Below, in pieces: positions 43,411 through 52,629 of a stretch of 56,422 nt of DNA. A model generated the notes under the pieces. The model did not search any database and was not told where the DNA came from. It saw nothing but the letters and a program-made list of their open reading frames with translations. Position 1 is the stretch's first letter, and every line of letters begins with the position of its first letter. This DNA comes from Candidatus Nitrosopumilus sp. (GTDB lineage: Archaea; Thermoproteota; Nitrososphaeria; Nitrososphaerales; Nitrosopumilaceae): positions 1-56,422 of the forward strand of contig NZ_JAOULD010000001.1 of assembly GCF_029882185.1 (NCBI RefSeq). Direction: 5' to 3'. Position numbers and translations under genes: made by a program.

Positions 43411-43705
43411 TAACTCAAATGTCTCAAAAGATAAGGAATTCAAGATAACACTATCCATAGAAGACATTGACAAAATTGATGAAGAAATTAAAAACATTGA
43501 GAAAAATTCAAAAAAATCTCTTGAAGATTCAAAGATAGTAGAGATGAATCAAATGGATATTAAAAGAAATCAAAATACGATAAAGGGGGTAAGTTTACTT
43601 AACACCTGCATAAATTGTGATGATGATTTTATACCAATAAACAGTATGATTAATGAAAAAATTTGTAAACTCTGTTTAGAAAAACAACCTCTCAAAGATC
43701 CATAA
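43394..43705 (+). CDS. Hypothetical acidic protein with C-terminal CxxC pair (103 aa)
   Basis: The start TTG at 43394 overlaps the previous gene by 17 bases. The N-terminal two-thirds are Lys/Glu/Asn-rich and helical. The last third has CINCDDDF and CKLC, a four-Cys zinc ribbon. A downstream ATG-like start cannot be excluded, but overlap is usual in this cluster. Function unknown. Confidence 0.55.
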   Translation: MVKDHNNSNVSKDKEFKITLSIEDIDKIDEEIKNIEKNSKKSLEDSKIVEMNQMDIKRNQNTIKGVSLLNTCINCDDDFIPINSMINEKICKLCLEKQPLKDP

Positions 43706-43972
43706 TTTCACGTATCTGAATAGTTAATTCAGTCCTTACTTACAGATATGCCAACTCACACCACTACGTTACTGCTATTATGTCTTAATGAGCTTCATTT
43801 TATTCTGGTTAAGTAGAATGAACATCCCACAGTTACAAGATACTAAAATCAAACTAAATTCTAGGCACAGTAGAACTCAAAAAAGAACCGTCATAGGGCC
43901 AATTCCAATTCACTTTACACTTTGACATTCTTTTAAAAAACATTTTTAGGCAAACTGAAGTCTACTGATTTT

Positions 43973-44224
43973 ATGGATTTCATGTTGGAAGAAGAATTGA
44001 TTGATCTGATGACTTTTTGTCTCCAGAATCCAAATTCTATAGAAATTTCTAATAAACACAAAAGAATTACTGAAATTGGTCATGAGTTATTTGTTGATGG
44101 GGGCGTTGATGCCTTGGAAAATTTCTTTTTTGTATTGAAAAATAGGATTACTGAAGAAATAGAAAAAGATCCATCCCCAATGCGTTCGCTATGGAATGGT
44201 CTTACTGATAAATGGCAGTACTAA
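43973..44224 (+). CDS. Hypothetical helical protein (83 aa)
   Basis: The product starts MDFMLEEELIDLMTFCLQNP and is acidic and helical; an alternative ATG is at residue 4. No family recognised. The region 43706-43972 before it has no supported gene. Confidence 0.55.
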   Translation: MDFMLEEELIDLMTFCLQNPNSIEISNKHKRITEIGHELFVDGGVDALENFFFVLKNRITEEIEKDPSPMRSLWNGLTDKWQY

Positions 44225-44242
44225 ATCTCTCTAGTGAAAAAT

Positions 44243-44386
44243 TTATCCTCTACCGATTCTGAAAATGGCTGTACTGCATTTTGGGCATGTGCCTTTGATT
44301 GCAGGTTTACCATTTTTCATGGTGTATGGCTTAGGGCCGCCGATTTCTCGTTTGTCTCGACACTTCACACAATATCCTATTGTCAT
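44243..44386 (-). CDS. DUF5679-type zinc-ribbon protein (47 aa)
   Basis: ATG at 44384-44386 to TAA at 44243-44245; reads MTIGYCVKCRDKREIGGPKP, then KNGKPAIKGTCPKCSTAIFR. Two CxxC knuckles with the typical YCVKCR, KNGxPAxKGxCPxC landmarks identify DUF5679, a small protein widespread in archaea and bacteria. Unknown role. A plus-strand ORF covers the same bases but is its shadow. Confidence 0.85.
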   Translation of the reverse strand: MTIGYCVKCRDKREIGGPKPYTMKNGKPAIKGTCPKCSTAIFRIGRG

Positions 44387-44567
44387 ATTGTCTTTAGGCT
44401 CAAGGTCATATTAGCGAGAACTTGTTGAATTTTTTTCACTATTAGACAAATCTCCGATCCTATTTATCATGTTGCAGACCAATTTTTTCACATCTGATGT
44501 TTTTTTGATAATTCTATGAACAATTGATTAGAACTTTTTAAATAATTATATTTTTTTTCGTAAAAAT

Positions 44568-44993
44568 TTAACTTATGCTGATTTGTATGTTGACAGATTC
44601 TGCCAACGCCTTGTGATTTACTGGAAATCCCTCCCATAGAAAAATTTCTGCAGTAAATTCTCCTGCATCTTGAGGTACCCAAAATACAGAGGTGTTCCAC
44701 TTCTGATGCGGATTTAATTCACCACTAAACCATGCTATCTTTACAATCATGTCTTCAGAATTTTTGATTTGAACAAGATAATTAAATTTCTGAGACTTTT
44801 CTTGATTGTTTGTTATATCTGCGGCAATCTGAATTTGTTGATCAACATTTATTTTATTTCCAATAGGTGCTCCGAACGCATTTACTAATTTTGGGTCTCC
44901 AATTGACGCTCTTTCTAATTCTGTCAGGGCAAATACTGGGGTGATACTTGGAATGATCATAAGTAATACTAGTACTATGCCCCTGCCTAACAC
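44568..44993 (-). CDS. Exported Ig-like protein (141 aa)
   Basis: The product has a signal peptide (MLGRGIVLVLLMIIPSITPV) and a beta-rich mature part with NKINVDQQIQIAADITNNQE and FTAEIFLWEGF, like CARDB or FlgD-type Ig domains in archaeal surface proteins. Start is GTG at 44993; an in-frame stop lies seven codons upstream, so the start cannot be far off. Confidence 0.65.
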   Translation of the reverse strand: MLGRGIVLVLLMIIPSITPVFALTELERASIGDPKLVNAFGAPIGNKINVDQQIQIAADITNNQEKSQKFNYLVQIKNSEDMIVKIAWFSGELNPHQKWNTSVFWVPQDAGEFTAEIFLWEGFPVNHKALAESVNIQISIS

Positions 44994-45062
44994 GATTTTT
45001 TGGACATTTTTTAGTTACAAAAGCGTTTCTGCACACGTTTTTTCTTGTTGATTCTGATTTTT

Positions 45063-46514
45063 TTAAAATTCTTCTAGATTTTGCATGATTGTGCTCTTTG
45101 TGGTAATGATTTTGCCTGGATTGAGGATATTATCCGGATCAAAATATTTTTTGATTTTTTTAAAAACTTCGTAATTTTTTACCCCGTACTGCTTTTTGAT
45201 GAATTCTGATCTTGCCAATCCATCTCCGTGCTCTGCAGTAATAGTTCCTCCCAACTTCAAGACCTCGTTGAAATATTCTTTTGCTATGTTTTTTACAATT
45301 ATTCTTTTTTTTCTGTTAGAAATTAGTCTTACATGCACATTTCCATTTCCTGCATGACCATAAACGATTGATTGTGTATTGTACTTTTCATTTATTTTAT
45401 TCAAAATTAAAAATACTTTTGGGAGATTTTTTAATGGCACTGCGGCATCTTCTATTATGTGAGGAATGCGGTTTTCTTTTTTAATTGATTTTAAACTATA
45501 GTGTAATGATGAATCTCTATACTTCCACCATTTTTCAATATTTTTACATATGTGTATTTCTTTAACAATTTTACCTGTTGTAATTTGATTAATTTTTTTC
45601 ACATTTGTTATAATTTTATTATCATATTCTACAAATAATAGACACATACTGTTCTTATCAAATTTATAATTTATTTGATCAAATGTACTCTTATCTACAA
45701 ATTCAAGTGCAGACGGGTTTGTTTTATTGATTATGTTGCAGTTTATTGCAGCTTTGATTATTGAATCATATTGAATTACAAAAAGAACTCTTTTCTTTGG
45801 GTTGTTTTTAATTTTTAATTTTGCAGATAATATTATTCCTAATGTTCCTTCTGAACCTATTATTACTTTATGTGTGTCTTTTATTGTTTTTATCTTATCT
45901 AATCTATATCCTGAAGAATTTTTTGTCACGTTTGGAAATTTTTTACGCTCTATACTGTTTGTTATTTTGATAATCTCTTTAGATTTTTTATTATTTTTTG
46001 GAAGAGTCATTTTCCACCCACTTCCATCAATAAACGTTATTTCCTCAACATTGTCTATCATACTTCCGTATTTCAAACTTCTACTTCCACTTGAATTATT
46101 TCCCAACATCCCTCCTACTGAACAAAATGATCCGATTGATGGGTTGGGAGGGAAAAATTTTTTAGATTTTTTCAATACTTTATCCAAATTCCCTTTTAGT
46201 ACTCCTGCACCGGCATTGACATGATTTTTGTTTATTACAACCGAATCAAAATTTTTCATATCTAATATTATTCCTGTATTCAATGCACTCCCCACAAGAC
46301 CTGTTCCTGCACCTCTTACAGTAACAGACATGTTCATTTTTTTCGCAATTTTTACAGTATTGATAACATCTTTTTCATTTTTTGGAATCACTATTATTTT
46401 TGGAACAATTTTGTAAGAACTTGCATCGACTGAATAATACTCTTTGAACTCATCTGTAGAATGGATGTTTCCTAGAATTTTTGATCTTAATATTTCTAAA
46501 ATTGATTCTTTCAT
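45063..46514 (-). CDS. FAD-binding oxidase, GlcD/D-lactate dehydrogenase type
   Basis: The 483-residue protein has a PP-loop FAD-binding domain with VTVRGAGTGLVGSALNTGII near residue 58 and SIGSFCSVGGMLGNNSSG near 127. The GSEGTLGIILSAKL motif is near 220, and the C-terminal cap ends with TAEHGDGLARSEF and FDPDNILNPGKI. Enzymes of this family oxidise D-2-hydroxy acids such as glycolate or D-lactate. No GlcE/GlcF partners are next to it, so the electron acceptor is unknown. The gene is nine bases downstream of the HD protein. Confidence 0.9.
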   Translation of the reverse strand: MKESILEILRSKILGNIHSTDEFKEYYSVDASSYKIVPKIIVIPKNEKDVINTVKIAKKMNMSVTVRGAGTGLVGSALNTGIILDMKNFDSVVINKNHVNAGAGVLKGNLDKVLKKSKKFFPPNPSIGSFCSVGGMLGNNSSGSRSLKYGSMIDNVEEITFIDGSGWKMTLPKNNKKSKEIIKITNSIERKKFPNVTKNSSGYRLDKIKTIKDTHKVIIGSEGTLGIILSAKLKIKNNPKKRVLFVIQYDSIIKAAINCNIINKTNPSALEFVDKSTFDQINYKFDKNSMCLLFVEYDNKIITNVKKINQITTGKIVKEIHICKNIEKWWKYRDSSLHYSLKSIKKENRIPHIIEDAAVPLKNLPKVFLILNKINEKYNTQSIVYGHAGNGNVHVRLISNRKKRIIVKNIAKEYFNEVLKLGGTITAEHGDGLARSEFIKKQYGVKNYEVFKKIKKYFDPDNILNPGKIITTKSTIMQNLEEF

Positions 46515-46523
46515 ATGGTAATT

Positions 46524-47840
46524 TTATATTTCGATTCTATAGTAATCCCATCTCTCTGGATCAAATAAGGTTACAAATTCTGCTCGTTCCTTAGTTATTC
46601 TGGATCTGATTACATCTCGTAATGCAAAACTCGTCATATACTTGAATTTCATTGAATGAGCCTGCATGATAAACATGTGACGCATTTCACTTCCTCCTTT
46701 CAATCCCCAGTAACCCATTTTCAATGCTAAAGGCTCTAAAAATATTGTATTTTCTAAACCATAATTTTCGTCTCTGATTTCTTCACGTAATTTGTAATTC
46801 TCCAGCGGCCCTCCTTTTGCAAATCCTATTACTTCCCCCTCTTTGTCATTTAATCTCAAAGTGTTGATAATTACTCTGGGGTCTTTGACTGTTTTTTCAA
46901 AATTGTCTCTTTCAAATTGCAACGGTCTTGGCAATTCCATGAATATCTCGTACAATGAATCAATAAACTTTGGATCATTTCTTGTTGTCATTGACTCAAT
47001 TGTTGGAATCAATTTTAAATTATCATATGAATAATTTGCTTGAATCGATATCTCTTGCTGTCTGATTCTCATAAATGACAGTACTGTGTCAAAGAAATTT
47101 TTCCTCATCTCCTTTGGCAGTACCTTGAGAATTGCTTTTGCCATGTCTGTCTCTTTGTTTAATAATTCTTCAAAATATGCCACTGCACTCCTGACAATTA
47201 ATGATGGTTTCCATGCCAATGCATGTGCATTCATTTTTGCCATCTCCATGGCTTTTGCAAAATCTCCTAATGCATAACCACTAACTCTATCTACTACGGA
47301 AAGATACCGTCCTATTTCCATTATGTGTTTTTGATACTGCAAGTTGTTTCTTGTTAAATCTGAATTGTTAAAACATTCTTTGATTTGTTCTTCTGCATTT
47401 TGTTTTAGCTTTCCACTCCAAGGATAAGTGGTTCTCAAAATTAACACCTTGATAATCTCCAGGTCTAAATTTGCTACCTTGATTAGATTACGTAGCTTTT
47501 TGTCCATTGAAATAAACTTTAAAACACTTTCTTCGTGAGGTTTGTCTACATTTTTTTGAGGATCAAAATCATGAAATAAAGCTGAAACATAAAGATATTT
47601 TATATCTTCATCTGTGAATTGGATTTGATTTTGTTTAGCTGCTAAAAGTGAAACATACATGACTTCTAATTCGTGATTGATGTTATGGTACCCGTAATAT
47701 TCTGTTCCCAGTCCCTGGCTTTCAAATAGGTCGATGGTATAATCTAACATCTCGACATAACAATCCTCTTCTAACTTGCTCTCTACCATTAAACTAAGAA
47801 TTTCGTTTTTCATCGAATGGGTATTTGCAAATTGCTGCAA
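46524..47840 (-). CDS. HD-domain protein with GNAT-like C-terminus
   Basis: The first ~200 residues hold an HD phosphohydrolase signature: His52 and His56 (YHNINHELE), His90-Asp91 (ALFHDFD) and a late Asp near 197 (VVDRVSGY). The C-terminal ~170 residues (VIGFAKGGPLEN, then LEPLALKMGYWGLKGGSEMR) resemble an acyltransferase fold. The combination might link a nucleotide-cleaving domain to an acetyltransferase; no target is known. The start could be residue 1 or Met10. It is divergent from a soluble gene and upstream of the FAD oxidase. Confidence 0.7.
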   Translation of the reverse strand: MQQFANTHSMKNEILSLMVESKLEEDCYVEMLDYTIDLFESQGLGTEYYGYHNINHELEVMYVSLLAAKQNQIQFTDEDIKYLYVSALFHDFDPQKNVDKPHEESVLKFISMDKKLRNLIKVANLDLEIIKVLILRTTYPWSGKLKQNAEEQIKECFNNSDLTRNNLQYQKHIMEIGRYLSVVDRVSGYALGDFAKAMEMAKMNAHALAWKPSLIVRSAVAYFEELLNKETDMAKAILKVLPKEMRKNFFDTVLSFMRIRQQEISIQANYSYDNLKLIPTIESMTTRNDPKFIDSLYEIFMELPRPLQFERDNFEKTVKDPRVIINTLRLNDKEGEVIGFAKGGPLENYKLREEIRDENYGLENTIFLEPLALKMGYWGLKGGSEMRHMFIMQAHSMKFKYMTSFALRDVIRSRITKERAEFVTLFDPERWDYYRIEI

Positions 47841-47938
47841 TATTCTTTGAACTGGTTTCGAGTTTTTAAAGATGATCTCTTGTGGTTTTCATGCTAATGT
47901 TAGAAAGATTCAATAGAATTACGATTTGGAACTTTTGT

Positions 47939-48343
47939 ATGTCATTTAATATGCAATTATTGGAAAATCTGATGGCTTTTATTGAAAAAAATTCTCCAAC
48001 ATTTACGCTGTATGTGAATAATCAGACTTTTCCGATCGCCAGTACATCAATTTCAAATTCCCCAATACCTGTTAATGAACCAACTACTCGTGGTGGGGTA
48101 TATTTTTCAGACAAATTTGCCTATAAAATGAAATGTGTTGTTGAGGATCTTTCTGTTGTTCCATTATTGACAAAAAAAATGCTTGGTCCTAATACTGAAT
48201 TTGGAGAACTCAAAATTACCACTCAGATTGAATCTGACGGTAAACCTGTCTCTGTTGAGATTTTTACTAATTTGACAAACAGTGTTCAGACTCCTGAATC
48301 TATTGAACTCAGTATGATTATTGTAAAATTGGAATCTGTTTAA
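47939..48343 (+). CDS. Hypothetical beta-rich protein (134 aa)
   Basis: From ATG 47939 it reads MSFNMQLLENLMAFIEKNSP then many short strands with VYFSDKFAYKMKCVVEDLS. No signal peptide or family recognised; an upstream in-frame start at 47882 is also possible. The gene's last four bases overlap the convergent J-protein gene. Confidence 0.6.
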   Translation: MSFNMQLLENLMAFIEKNSPTFTLYVNNQTFPIASTSISNSPIPVNEPTTRGGVYFSDKFAYKMKCVVEDLSVVPLLTKKMLGPNTEFGELKITTQIESDGKPVSVEIFTNLTNSVQTPESIELSMIIVKLESV

Positions 48344-48894
48344 CCTATTTTTAGATATCTGTCATACTTTTCTCTGCTTTCTTTATCTGATAGCACTTCG
48401 TATGCTTTGTTGAGTTTAGCCATTTCTTCTTCGGAATCTTCTCTTGTTTTATCAGGATGGGTTTTTTTTGCTAACTCTCTGAATTTTTTTTTGATTTCTT
48501 CTGGAGTGGCATTGTTGGGAACTCCTATGATTTCATAATAATTTGGTAATTCATCATTATTTACTGCATCTCTGAATTCTTTGTCTTCTTTTGTATTTCT
48601 ACGTTGACCTAGTTCTTCATAATCATCTCCCCAATCTGAGTGGTATTTTTCAAACGTCTTGTCTTTTTTAGATTCCAACTCTTCTTTATCATATGATGTT
48701 TTTTTCCTAAGAATGATGTCTCTTGCAAGAAACAGAAATACTCCTAAAACTGCAATCGCAAAACCTGAAAACAAAATAATTTTTTCTTCATCTGAGACTT
48801 CCAATTCCATGTCCAGATTTCCATTTTGGGCATGTCCTGTTTGTGATACTCCAAAGACTATTGCAAAAATCATAAAAATTATAATTTTTTTCAT
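48340..48894 (-). CDS. Membrane-anchored J-domain protein
   Basis: The 184-residue protein has an N-terminal signal-like helix (MKKIIIFMIFAIVFGVS) and a second helix (IILFSGFAIAVLGVFLFLA), then a hydrophilic linker and a C-terminal J domain with HPD at 146-148 (KKTHPDKT) and YEVLSDKESREKYDRY. The J domain would face the cytoplasm and stimulate DnaK ATPase. No G/F or Zn-finger part of classical DnaJ. Archaea with DnaK often have such specialised co-chaperones. Confidence 0.88.
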   Translation of the reverse strand: MKKIIIFMIFAIVFGVSQTGHAQNGNLDMELEVSDEEKIILFSGFAIAVLGVFLFLARDIILRKKTSYDKEELESKKDKTFEKYHSDWGDDYEELGQRRNTKEDKEFRDAVNNDELPNYYEIIGVPNNATPEEIKKKFRELAKKTHPDKTREDSEEEMAKLNKAYEVLSDKESREKYDRYLKIG

Positions 48895-48902
48895 TTTTAT
48901 CC

Positions 48903-49346
48903 CTATGATAATCTAAAATCTTCTTTTGTGGTGTTGAGTACTACGTGAGTTATCGTATTTTCCACATTTGTAATAGATGCTAAGCCCTTTACAAACCTGC
49001 TCAATTCATCTCTTGCCTTGAATTTTGCAATGACTATGGTGTCTGTTGAACCTGTAATATCGTATACTCCGCAAACATTTTCAAATTTTGCTATCTCATC
49101 TTCTATGTCCACAATTTTATCGTTTTTGGCAATAATCTCTATTATTGCAGTTAATGAATATCCTATTTTTTCATGGTCAATTATTGCAGAATATCTTTGA
49201 ATTACTTTCTCTTTTTCTAATTTTTTGATTCTGGATAGAACGGTAACTGTTGACAACCCAAGCTTTAGCGCTAACTGTCTTGCTGATTGCCTTGCATCTA
49301 CTAGTAGATGATTGATGATTTTTTCATCTGTTTTATCTAAGACCAT
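48903..49346 (-). CDS. Lrp/AsnC-family transcription regulator
   Basis: The 147-residue protein has an N-terminal winged HTH (TDEKIINHLLVDARQSARQL, then GLSTVTVLSRIKKLEKEK) and a C-terminal RAM domain (VCGVYDITGSTDTIVIAKF). It likely senses an amino acid or other small ligand and regulates its own or nearby genes. Stand-alone RAM protein at 25223 may be a partner. It is eight bases upstream of the J-protein gene on the same strand. Confidence 0.93.
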   Translation of the reverse strand: MVLDKTDEKIINHLLVDARQSARQLALKLGLSTVTVLSRIKKLEKEKVIQRYSAIIDHEKIGYSLTAIIEIIAKNDKIVDIEDEIAKFENVCGVYDITGSTDTIVIAKFKARDELSRFVKGLASITNVENTITHVVLNTTKEDFRLS

Positions 49347-49469
49347 GCTCTGTAATTGTGAAAAATATATTTAAAATTTCACTAAATTCGTATAAATTTG
49401 TTTAATTTTATCTGTTTATCTACTATGACCTATTTTCAAATTTAATACTCATGAAATGCGTATTGATTT

Positions 49470-49697
49470 ATGGATGACATTGAGGTTCTTGTCAAAAAAG
49501 GACAATCTTTAATGAACGAGATGAAATTTGATGATGCTCTTGGGTTCTTTGAGCAAGCTTTGCTTCTAAATCAAAATGATCCTGATCTCTGGAATCATAA
49601 AGGAGTTGCTCTACGCAGTTTGGGAAGGTATGAGGAATCTATGGATTGCTTTAACAAGTCTCTTGAAATTGAACCTCGAGACAAAAATGCATCTTGA
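49470..49697 (+). CDS. Small TPR protein (75 aa)
   Basis: Two TPR repeats are visible (GQSLMNEMKFDDALGFFEQA and LWNHKGVALRSLGRYEESMD). The protein is a minimal scaffold for protein contact. It ends shortly after the second repeat, and the 92-base gap to the next TPR gene suggests an operon or a split gene. Confidence 0.85.
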   Translation: MDDIEVLVKKGQSLMNEMKFDDALGFFEQALLLNQNDPDLWNHKGVALRSLGRYEESMDCFNKSLEIEPRDKNAS

Positions 49698-49789
49698 AAT
49701 TTTATGATTATTGCATTATGTCGTATTCCGGTTGAAATGCTATTTACTATAAGTCAATCTATATTATTAACAAAATATTATCAAAGACG

Positions 49790-50287
49790 ATGGGTAGTAA
49801 AACAGAGAAGATGCTTGCACAAGCTTTTGAATATACTGAGGATGGAAACTATTCTGATGCCTTGAAATTATATGATTTGGCATTACAAGAAGAACCTGAG
49901 AATTCTAGTATACTAATTGACAAAGGGGTGACTTTGCAAAATTTGGGAAAACTAAAGCTTGCAATTAAACAATATGATAAAGCTCTTGAAATTTCACCCA
50001 CAAATCTTGACGCACTGCTAAACAAAGGTGCAGTATTGCATTCTCAAGAAAAATATCTTGAAGCTATTGATTGCTATGATCTCGCATTAAAAATTGATAA
50101 AAAATGTGCCATGGCTCTTGCTTACAAAGGCCTCTCTATGGGAGAAATGGGTGAATTGCAAGATGCAATCAAACTTTTCAAAAAAGCACTGTCTATTGAC
50201 AAACACTATGATTTAGCAAGCATTTCCAAAGACACAGCGCAAGAATTACTAAAATCGATTAATGAAAAAAAGTCTAGAATACAGTGA
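49790..50287 (+). CDS. TPR protein (165 aa)
   Basis: Four TPR motifs run from about residue 4 to 145, with consensus steps such as GNYSDALKLYDLALQEEPEN and EKYLEAIDCYDLALKI. A Lys-rich tail follows. Start ATG 49790. It is tail-to-tail with a small C2H2 protein whose 3' end it overlaps by 14 bases. Confidence 0.9.
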   Translation: MGSKTEKMLAQAFEYTEDGNYSDALKLYDLALQEEPENSSILIDKGVTLQNLGKLKLAIKQYDKALEISPTNLDALLNKGAVLHSQEKYLEAIDCYDLALKIDKKCAMALAYKGLSMGEMGELQDAIKLFKKALSIDKHYDLASISKDTAQELLKSINEKKSRIQ

Positions 50288-50447
50288 CGTCTCCAGGTGC
50301 TGGTTCTCTTTTATTCTGCTTTTCATTTTTTTCAAAGAAATCAACATGTGTCAAATTTTGATGTTCCCGTAATTTGTCTATGTTTTCAAACCCTTCATGA
50401 CAAAGATAGCATTTTGGTTTGTGTTCATCAATTAGAGGAAGTACCAT
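50274..50447 (-). CDS. Small C2H2 zinc-finger protein (57 aa)
   Basis: ATG at 50445-50447 to TAG at 50274-50276; it reads MVLPLIDEHKPKCYLCHEGF, then ENIDKLREHQNLTH. The C-x2-C-x12-H-x4-H finger is classical. It overlaps the end of the TPR gene by 14 bases. C2H2 fingers are rare as free-standing genes in bacteria but frequent in archaea. A DNA- or RNA-binding role is likely. Confidence 0.72.
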   Translation of the reverse strand: MVLPLIDEHKPKCYLCHEGFENIDKLREHQNLTHVDFFEKNEKQNKREPAPGDVTVF

Positions 50448-50664
50448 GATTGATACTGTGTGATTGCCTACTTATTTCTTGAGAATATGAGGTTCTGGGC
50501 ATGTTAAAACAAAATAACCCTAATTCCAATCATAAATATACAAACTTTCACTCTAAATTCATCTGTATTTGATCTAGAATGAGTATCTGAAATTCATGTA
50601 GTTTATAGGATGAAAAAAACTATCTCTTGTAGAATGAAGGTATTCTAGAGCTTGATAATGAAAA

Positions 50665-50775
50665 ATGATTAAAGAAAAATGCGATCGTTGTGGTGCCAAC
50701 TTGGGAACAGAAAGTAAAAAAACTAAACAGAGGTTTTGCGGAAACTGCAAAAAGAAATTTGACTTGTATCGGTGA
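50665..50775 (+). CDS. Small zinc-ribbon protein (36 aa)
   Basis: ATG 50665 to TGA 50773-50775. It reads MIKEKCDRCGANLGTESKKT and then RFCGNCKKKFDLYR. Two CxxC knuckles separated by 15 residues make one zinc ribbon. It lies between a C2H2 gene and the HAD phosphatase, same strand as the latter. Function unknown. Confidence 0.72.
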   Translation: MIKEKCDRCGANLGTESKKTKQRFCGNCKKKFDLYR

Positions 50776-50827
50776 CGATTTACTGTATTTTGACATATAT
50801 TCTCAAAAAATGACTGGGTTTTAGAAA

Positions 50828-51457
50828 TTGGAAAAACCTGTGGTAATATTTGATTTTGATGGAACTATTGCCAATACTTTGGATTCTCTAATATCTATAA
50901 TGAATGATCTTTCTGATGAATTTGGGTTCAAAAAGATCAAAGAAAGTGATGTGGAATATCTACGAGGAAAAAAATCACGTGAAATTCTAAAACATCTTGG
51001 GATTTCAATATTCAAACTTCCTTTTGTAATTAGAAAGGTTAGACGAGAAATCAATTCTCATATTGCACTTTTATCTCCTTCTGTAGATTTACTTCCAGTA
51101 TTGAAATTACTTAAGGCAAATGGTTGTCATGTGGGGATTGTCACAACAAATATTGAAGAAAACGTGAGAAAATTTCTACACGCAAATAACTTGGATTTCT
51201 TTGATTTCTTTTACACTGCAAAGAAAGTTTTTGGCAAAGATCGAACTATCTCTAAAATCATTAAAGAAATGAATGTTGAAAAATCTAATGTTTATTTTAT
51301 TGGTGATGAAGTTCGTGATATTGAAGCTGGCAAAAAGGTTGGCATCAAAACAATTGGTGTGAGTTGGGGATATAATACAAAAAATGCCCTTGAAAAAGAA
51401 CGTCCTGATTATCTGATTGATTCTCCTCTGGAACTCGAAAAAATCCTTCTTTCTTGA
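50828..51457 (+). CDS. HAD hydrolase, phosphoglycolate phosphatase-like
   Basis: The 209-residue HAD protein has motif I FDFDGTIANT with Asp9 and Asp11, a helical C1 cap, motif II VGIVTTNIEE near 100 and motif IV FIGDEVRDIEAGKKVGIKTIGV near 160. It is the Gph/PGP-like branch (distinct from the Cof-type at 1678). Start is TTG at 50828. Substrate unresolved. Confidence 0.88.
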   Translation: MEKPVVIFDFDGTIANTLDSLISIMNDLSDEFGFKKIKESDVEYLRGKKSREILKHLGISIFKLPFVIRKVRREINSHIALLSPSVDLLPVLKLLKANGCHVGIVTTNIEENVRKFLHANNLDFFDFFYTAKKVFGKDRTISKIIKEMNVEKSNVYFIGDEVRDIEAGKKVGIKTIGVSWGYNTKNALEKERPDYLIDSPLELEKILLS

Positions 51458-51510
51458 CAAATTAGCCTCAAAACTATTGGAATTCATATTATTTCACTAA
51501 GGAATATATC

Positions 51511-52629
51511 ATGATGGGAAAACAAATCATCATGCTAGAACAACTAGTTGGAGATTCCCAGGCATTAGATCGTGCCTTATCTGGAGAAGAACTGTCGTAT
51601 AATGATGGTCTTGAATTAATGAACTATGATAATTTGCATTTACTTGGTGCTGTTGCAGATAATGCTAGAAAAAACTTGGTTGGTGATACTGTTACTTTTG
51701 CAGCATCCTATTACATGAACTATACCAATGTGTGTGCAGCTAGCTGTCAGATGTGTGCATTTTATCGTAAAGACGGTGCTGATGATGCGTATACTCTAAC
51801 TCCCCAAGAAATTGAACAGCGCGTTGGAATTGCAAAACAGATGGGTGCAACTGAAGTTCATATCGTAGGAGGATTTCATCCTAAACTTCCTTTGGAATAC
51901 TATGAGGATATGATGAGAACGATTAAAAAAAATCATCCTCAGTTAAACATCAAAGCATTAACTGCAGCTGAGATTTACTATTTATCGAAATTGACAAAAA
52001 ATTCTACAAAAGAAATCTTGTCTCGTCTCAGGGCTGCAGGACTTGATTCAATGCCTGGAGGCGGTGCTGAACTATTTCATCCAGACATTAGGGGAAAAAT
52101 TGTCAGAGGAAAATGTACTGGACAACAATGGCTTGATGTCATAGAAGAAGCTCATAATATGGGTATCAAAAGTAATGTTACGATGCTTTATGGACATATT
52201 GAAAAGCCTGAACACGTCGTTGATCATCTAATCAAAATCCGTGAATTACAAAAGAAAACAAATGGTTTTCTGACTATGATTCCTTTGAAATTCAGTTTGG
52301 ATAATACAGAATTAGAACAAGAACATTTGGTCAATAATGAATGCTCATCTGTTTATGATTTGAGGATTATTGCATTATCTAGATTGATGCTTGCAAACGT
52401 CTTGAACAACATCTCTGTTTATTGGGTCGCATATGGGAAAAAGCTCGCACAAGTAGCTTTGTCTAATGGTGGAAATGATTTGGTAGGAACTGCATTCTCT
52501 GAGGAAATCTATAAGGCTGCTGGAAAATCTACCTCTTCTTCAGTTGAAGAACTAGCAACAATGGTCAAAGAAATAGGCCGTATGCCTGCTCAAAGAAATA
52601 CTCATTTTGATATTTTGAAAAAATTCTAA
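51511..52629 (+). CDS. mqnE: Aminofutalosine synthase, radical SAM enzyme (MqnE-like)
   Basis: The 372-residue protein has the radical SAM cluster CAASCQMC (Cys75, Cys79, Cys82) and the MqnE-family landmarks TEVHIVGGFHPKLPLEYYED, GLDSMPGGGAELF and NVTMLYGHIEKPEHVVDHL. MqnE joins S-adenosylmethionine to a chorismate-derived intermediate in the futalosine route to menaquinone. MqnC and CofH share the fold, but the SMPGGGAE stretch is MqnE-like. ATG 51511 or 51514 may be the start. mqnD lies 2.5 kb downstream on the other strand. Confidence 0.88.
   Translation: MMGKQIIMLEQLVGDSQALDRALSGEELSYNDGLELMNYDNLHLLGAVADNARKNLVGDTVTFAASYYMNYTNVCAASCQMCAFYRKDGADDAYTLTPQEIEQRVGIAKQMGATEVHIVGGFHPKLPLEYYEDMMRTIKKNHPQLNIKALTAAEIYYLSKLTKNSTKEILSRLRAAGLDSMPGGGAELFHPDIRGKIVRGKCTGQQWLDVIEEAHNMGIKSNVTMLYGHIEKPEHVVDHLIKIRELQKKTNGFLTMIPLKFSLDNTELEQEHLVNNECSSVYDLRIIALSRLMLANVLNNISVYWVAYGKKLAQVALSNGGNDLVGTAFSEEIYKAAGKSTSSSVEELATMVKEIGRMPAQRNTHFDILKKF

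Noticed and set aside
43706-43972. Candidate 22- and 35-codon ORFs in the gap
   Set aside because: No metal motif, no promoter at the right distance and no neighbour support; likely chance.
44234-44428. 64-codon plus-strand ORF
   Set aside because: Antisense shadow of the DUF5679 zinc-ribbon gene at 44243-44386, which has clear CxxC motifs.
45802-46224. 140-codon plus-strand ORF
   Set aside because: Antisense shadow of the FAD oxidase gene; the minus-strand reading has complete family motifs.
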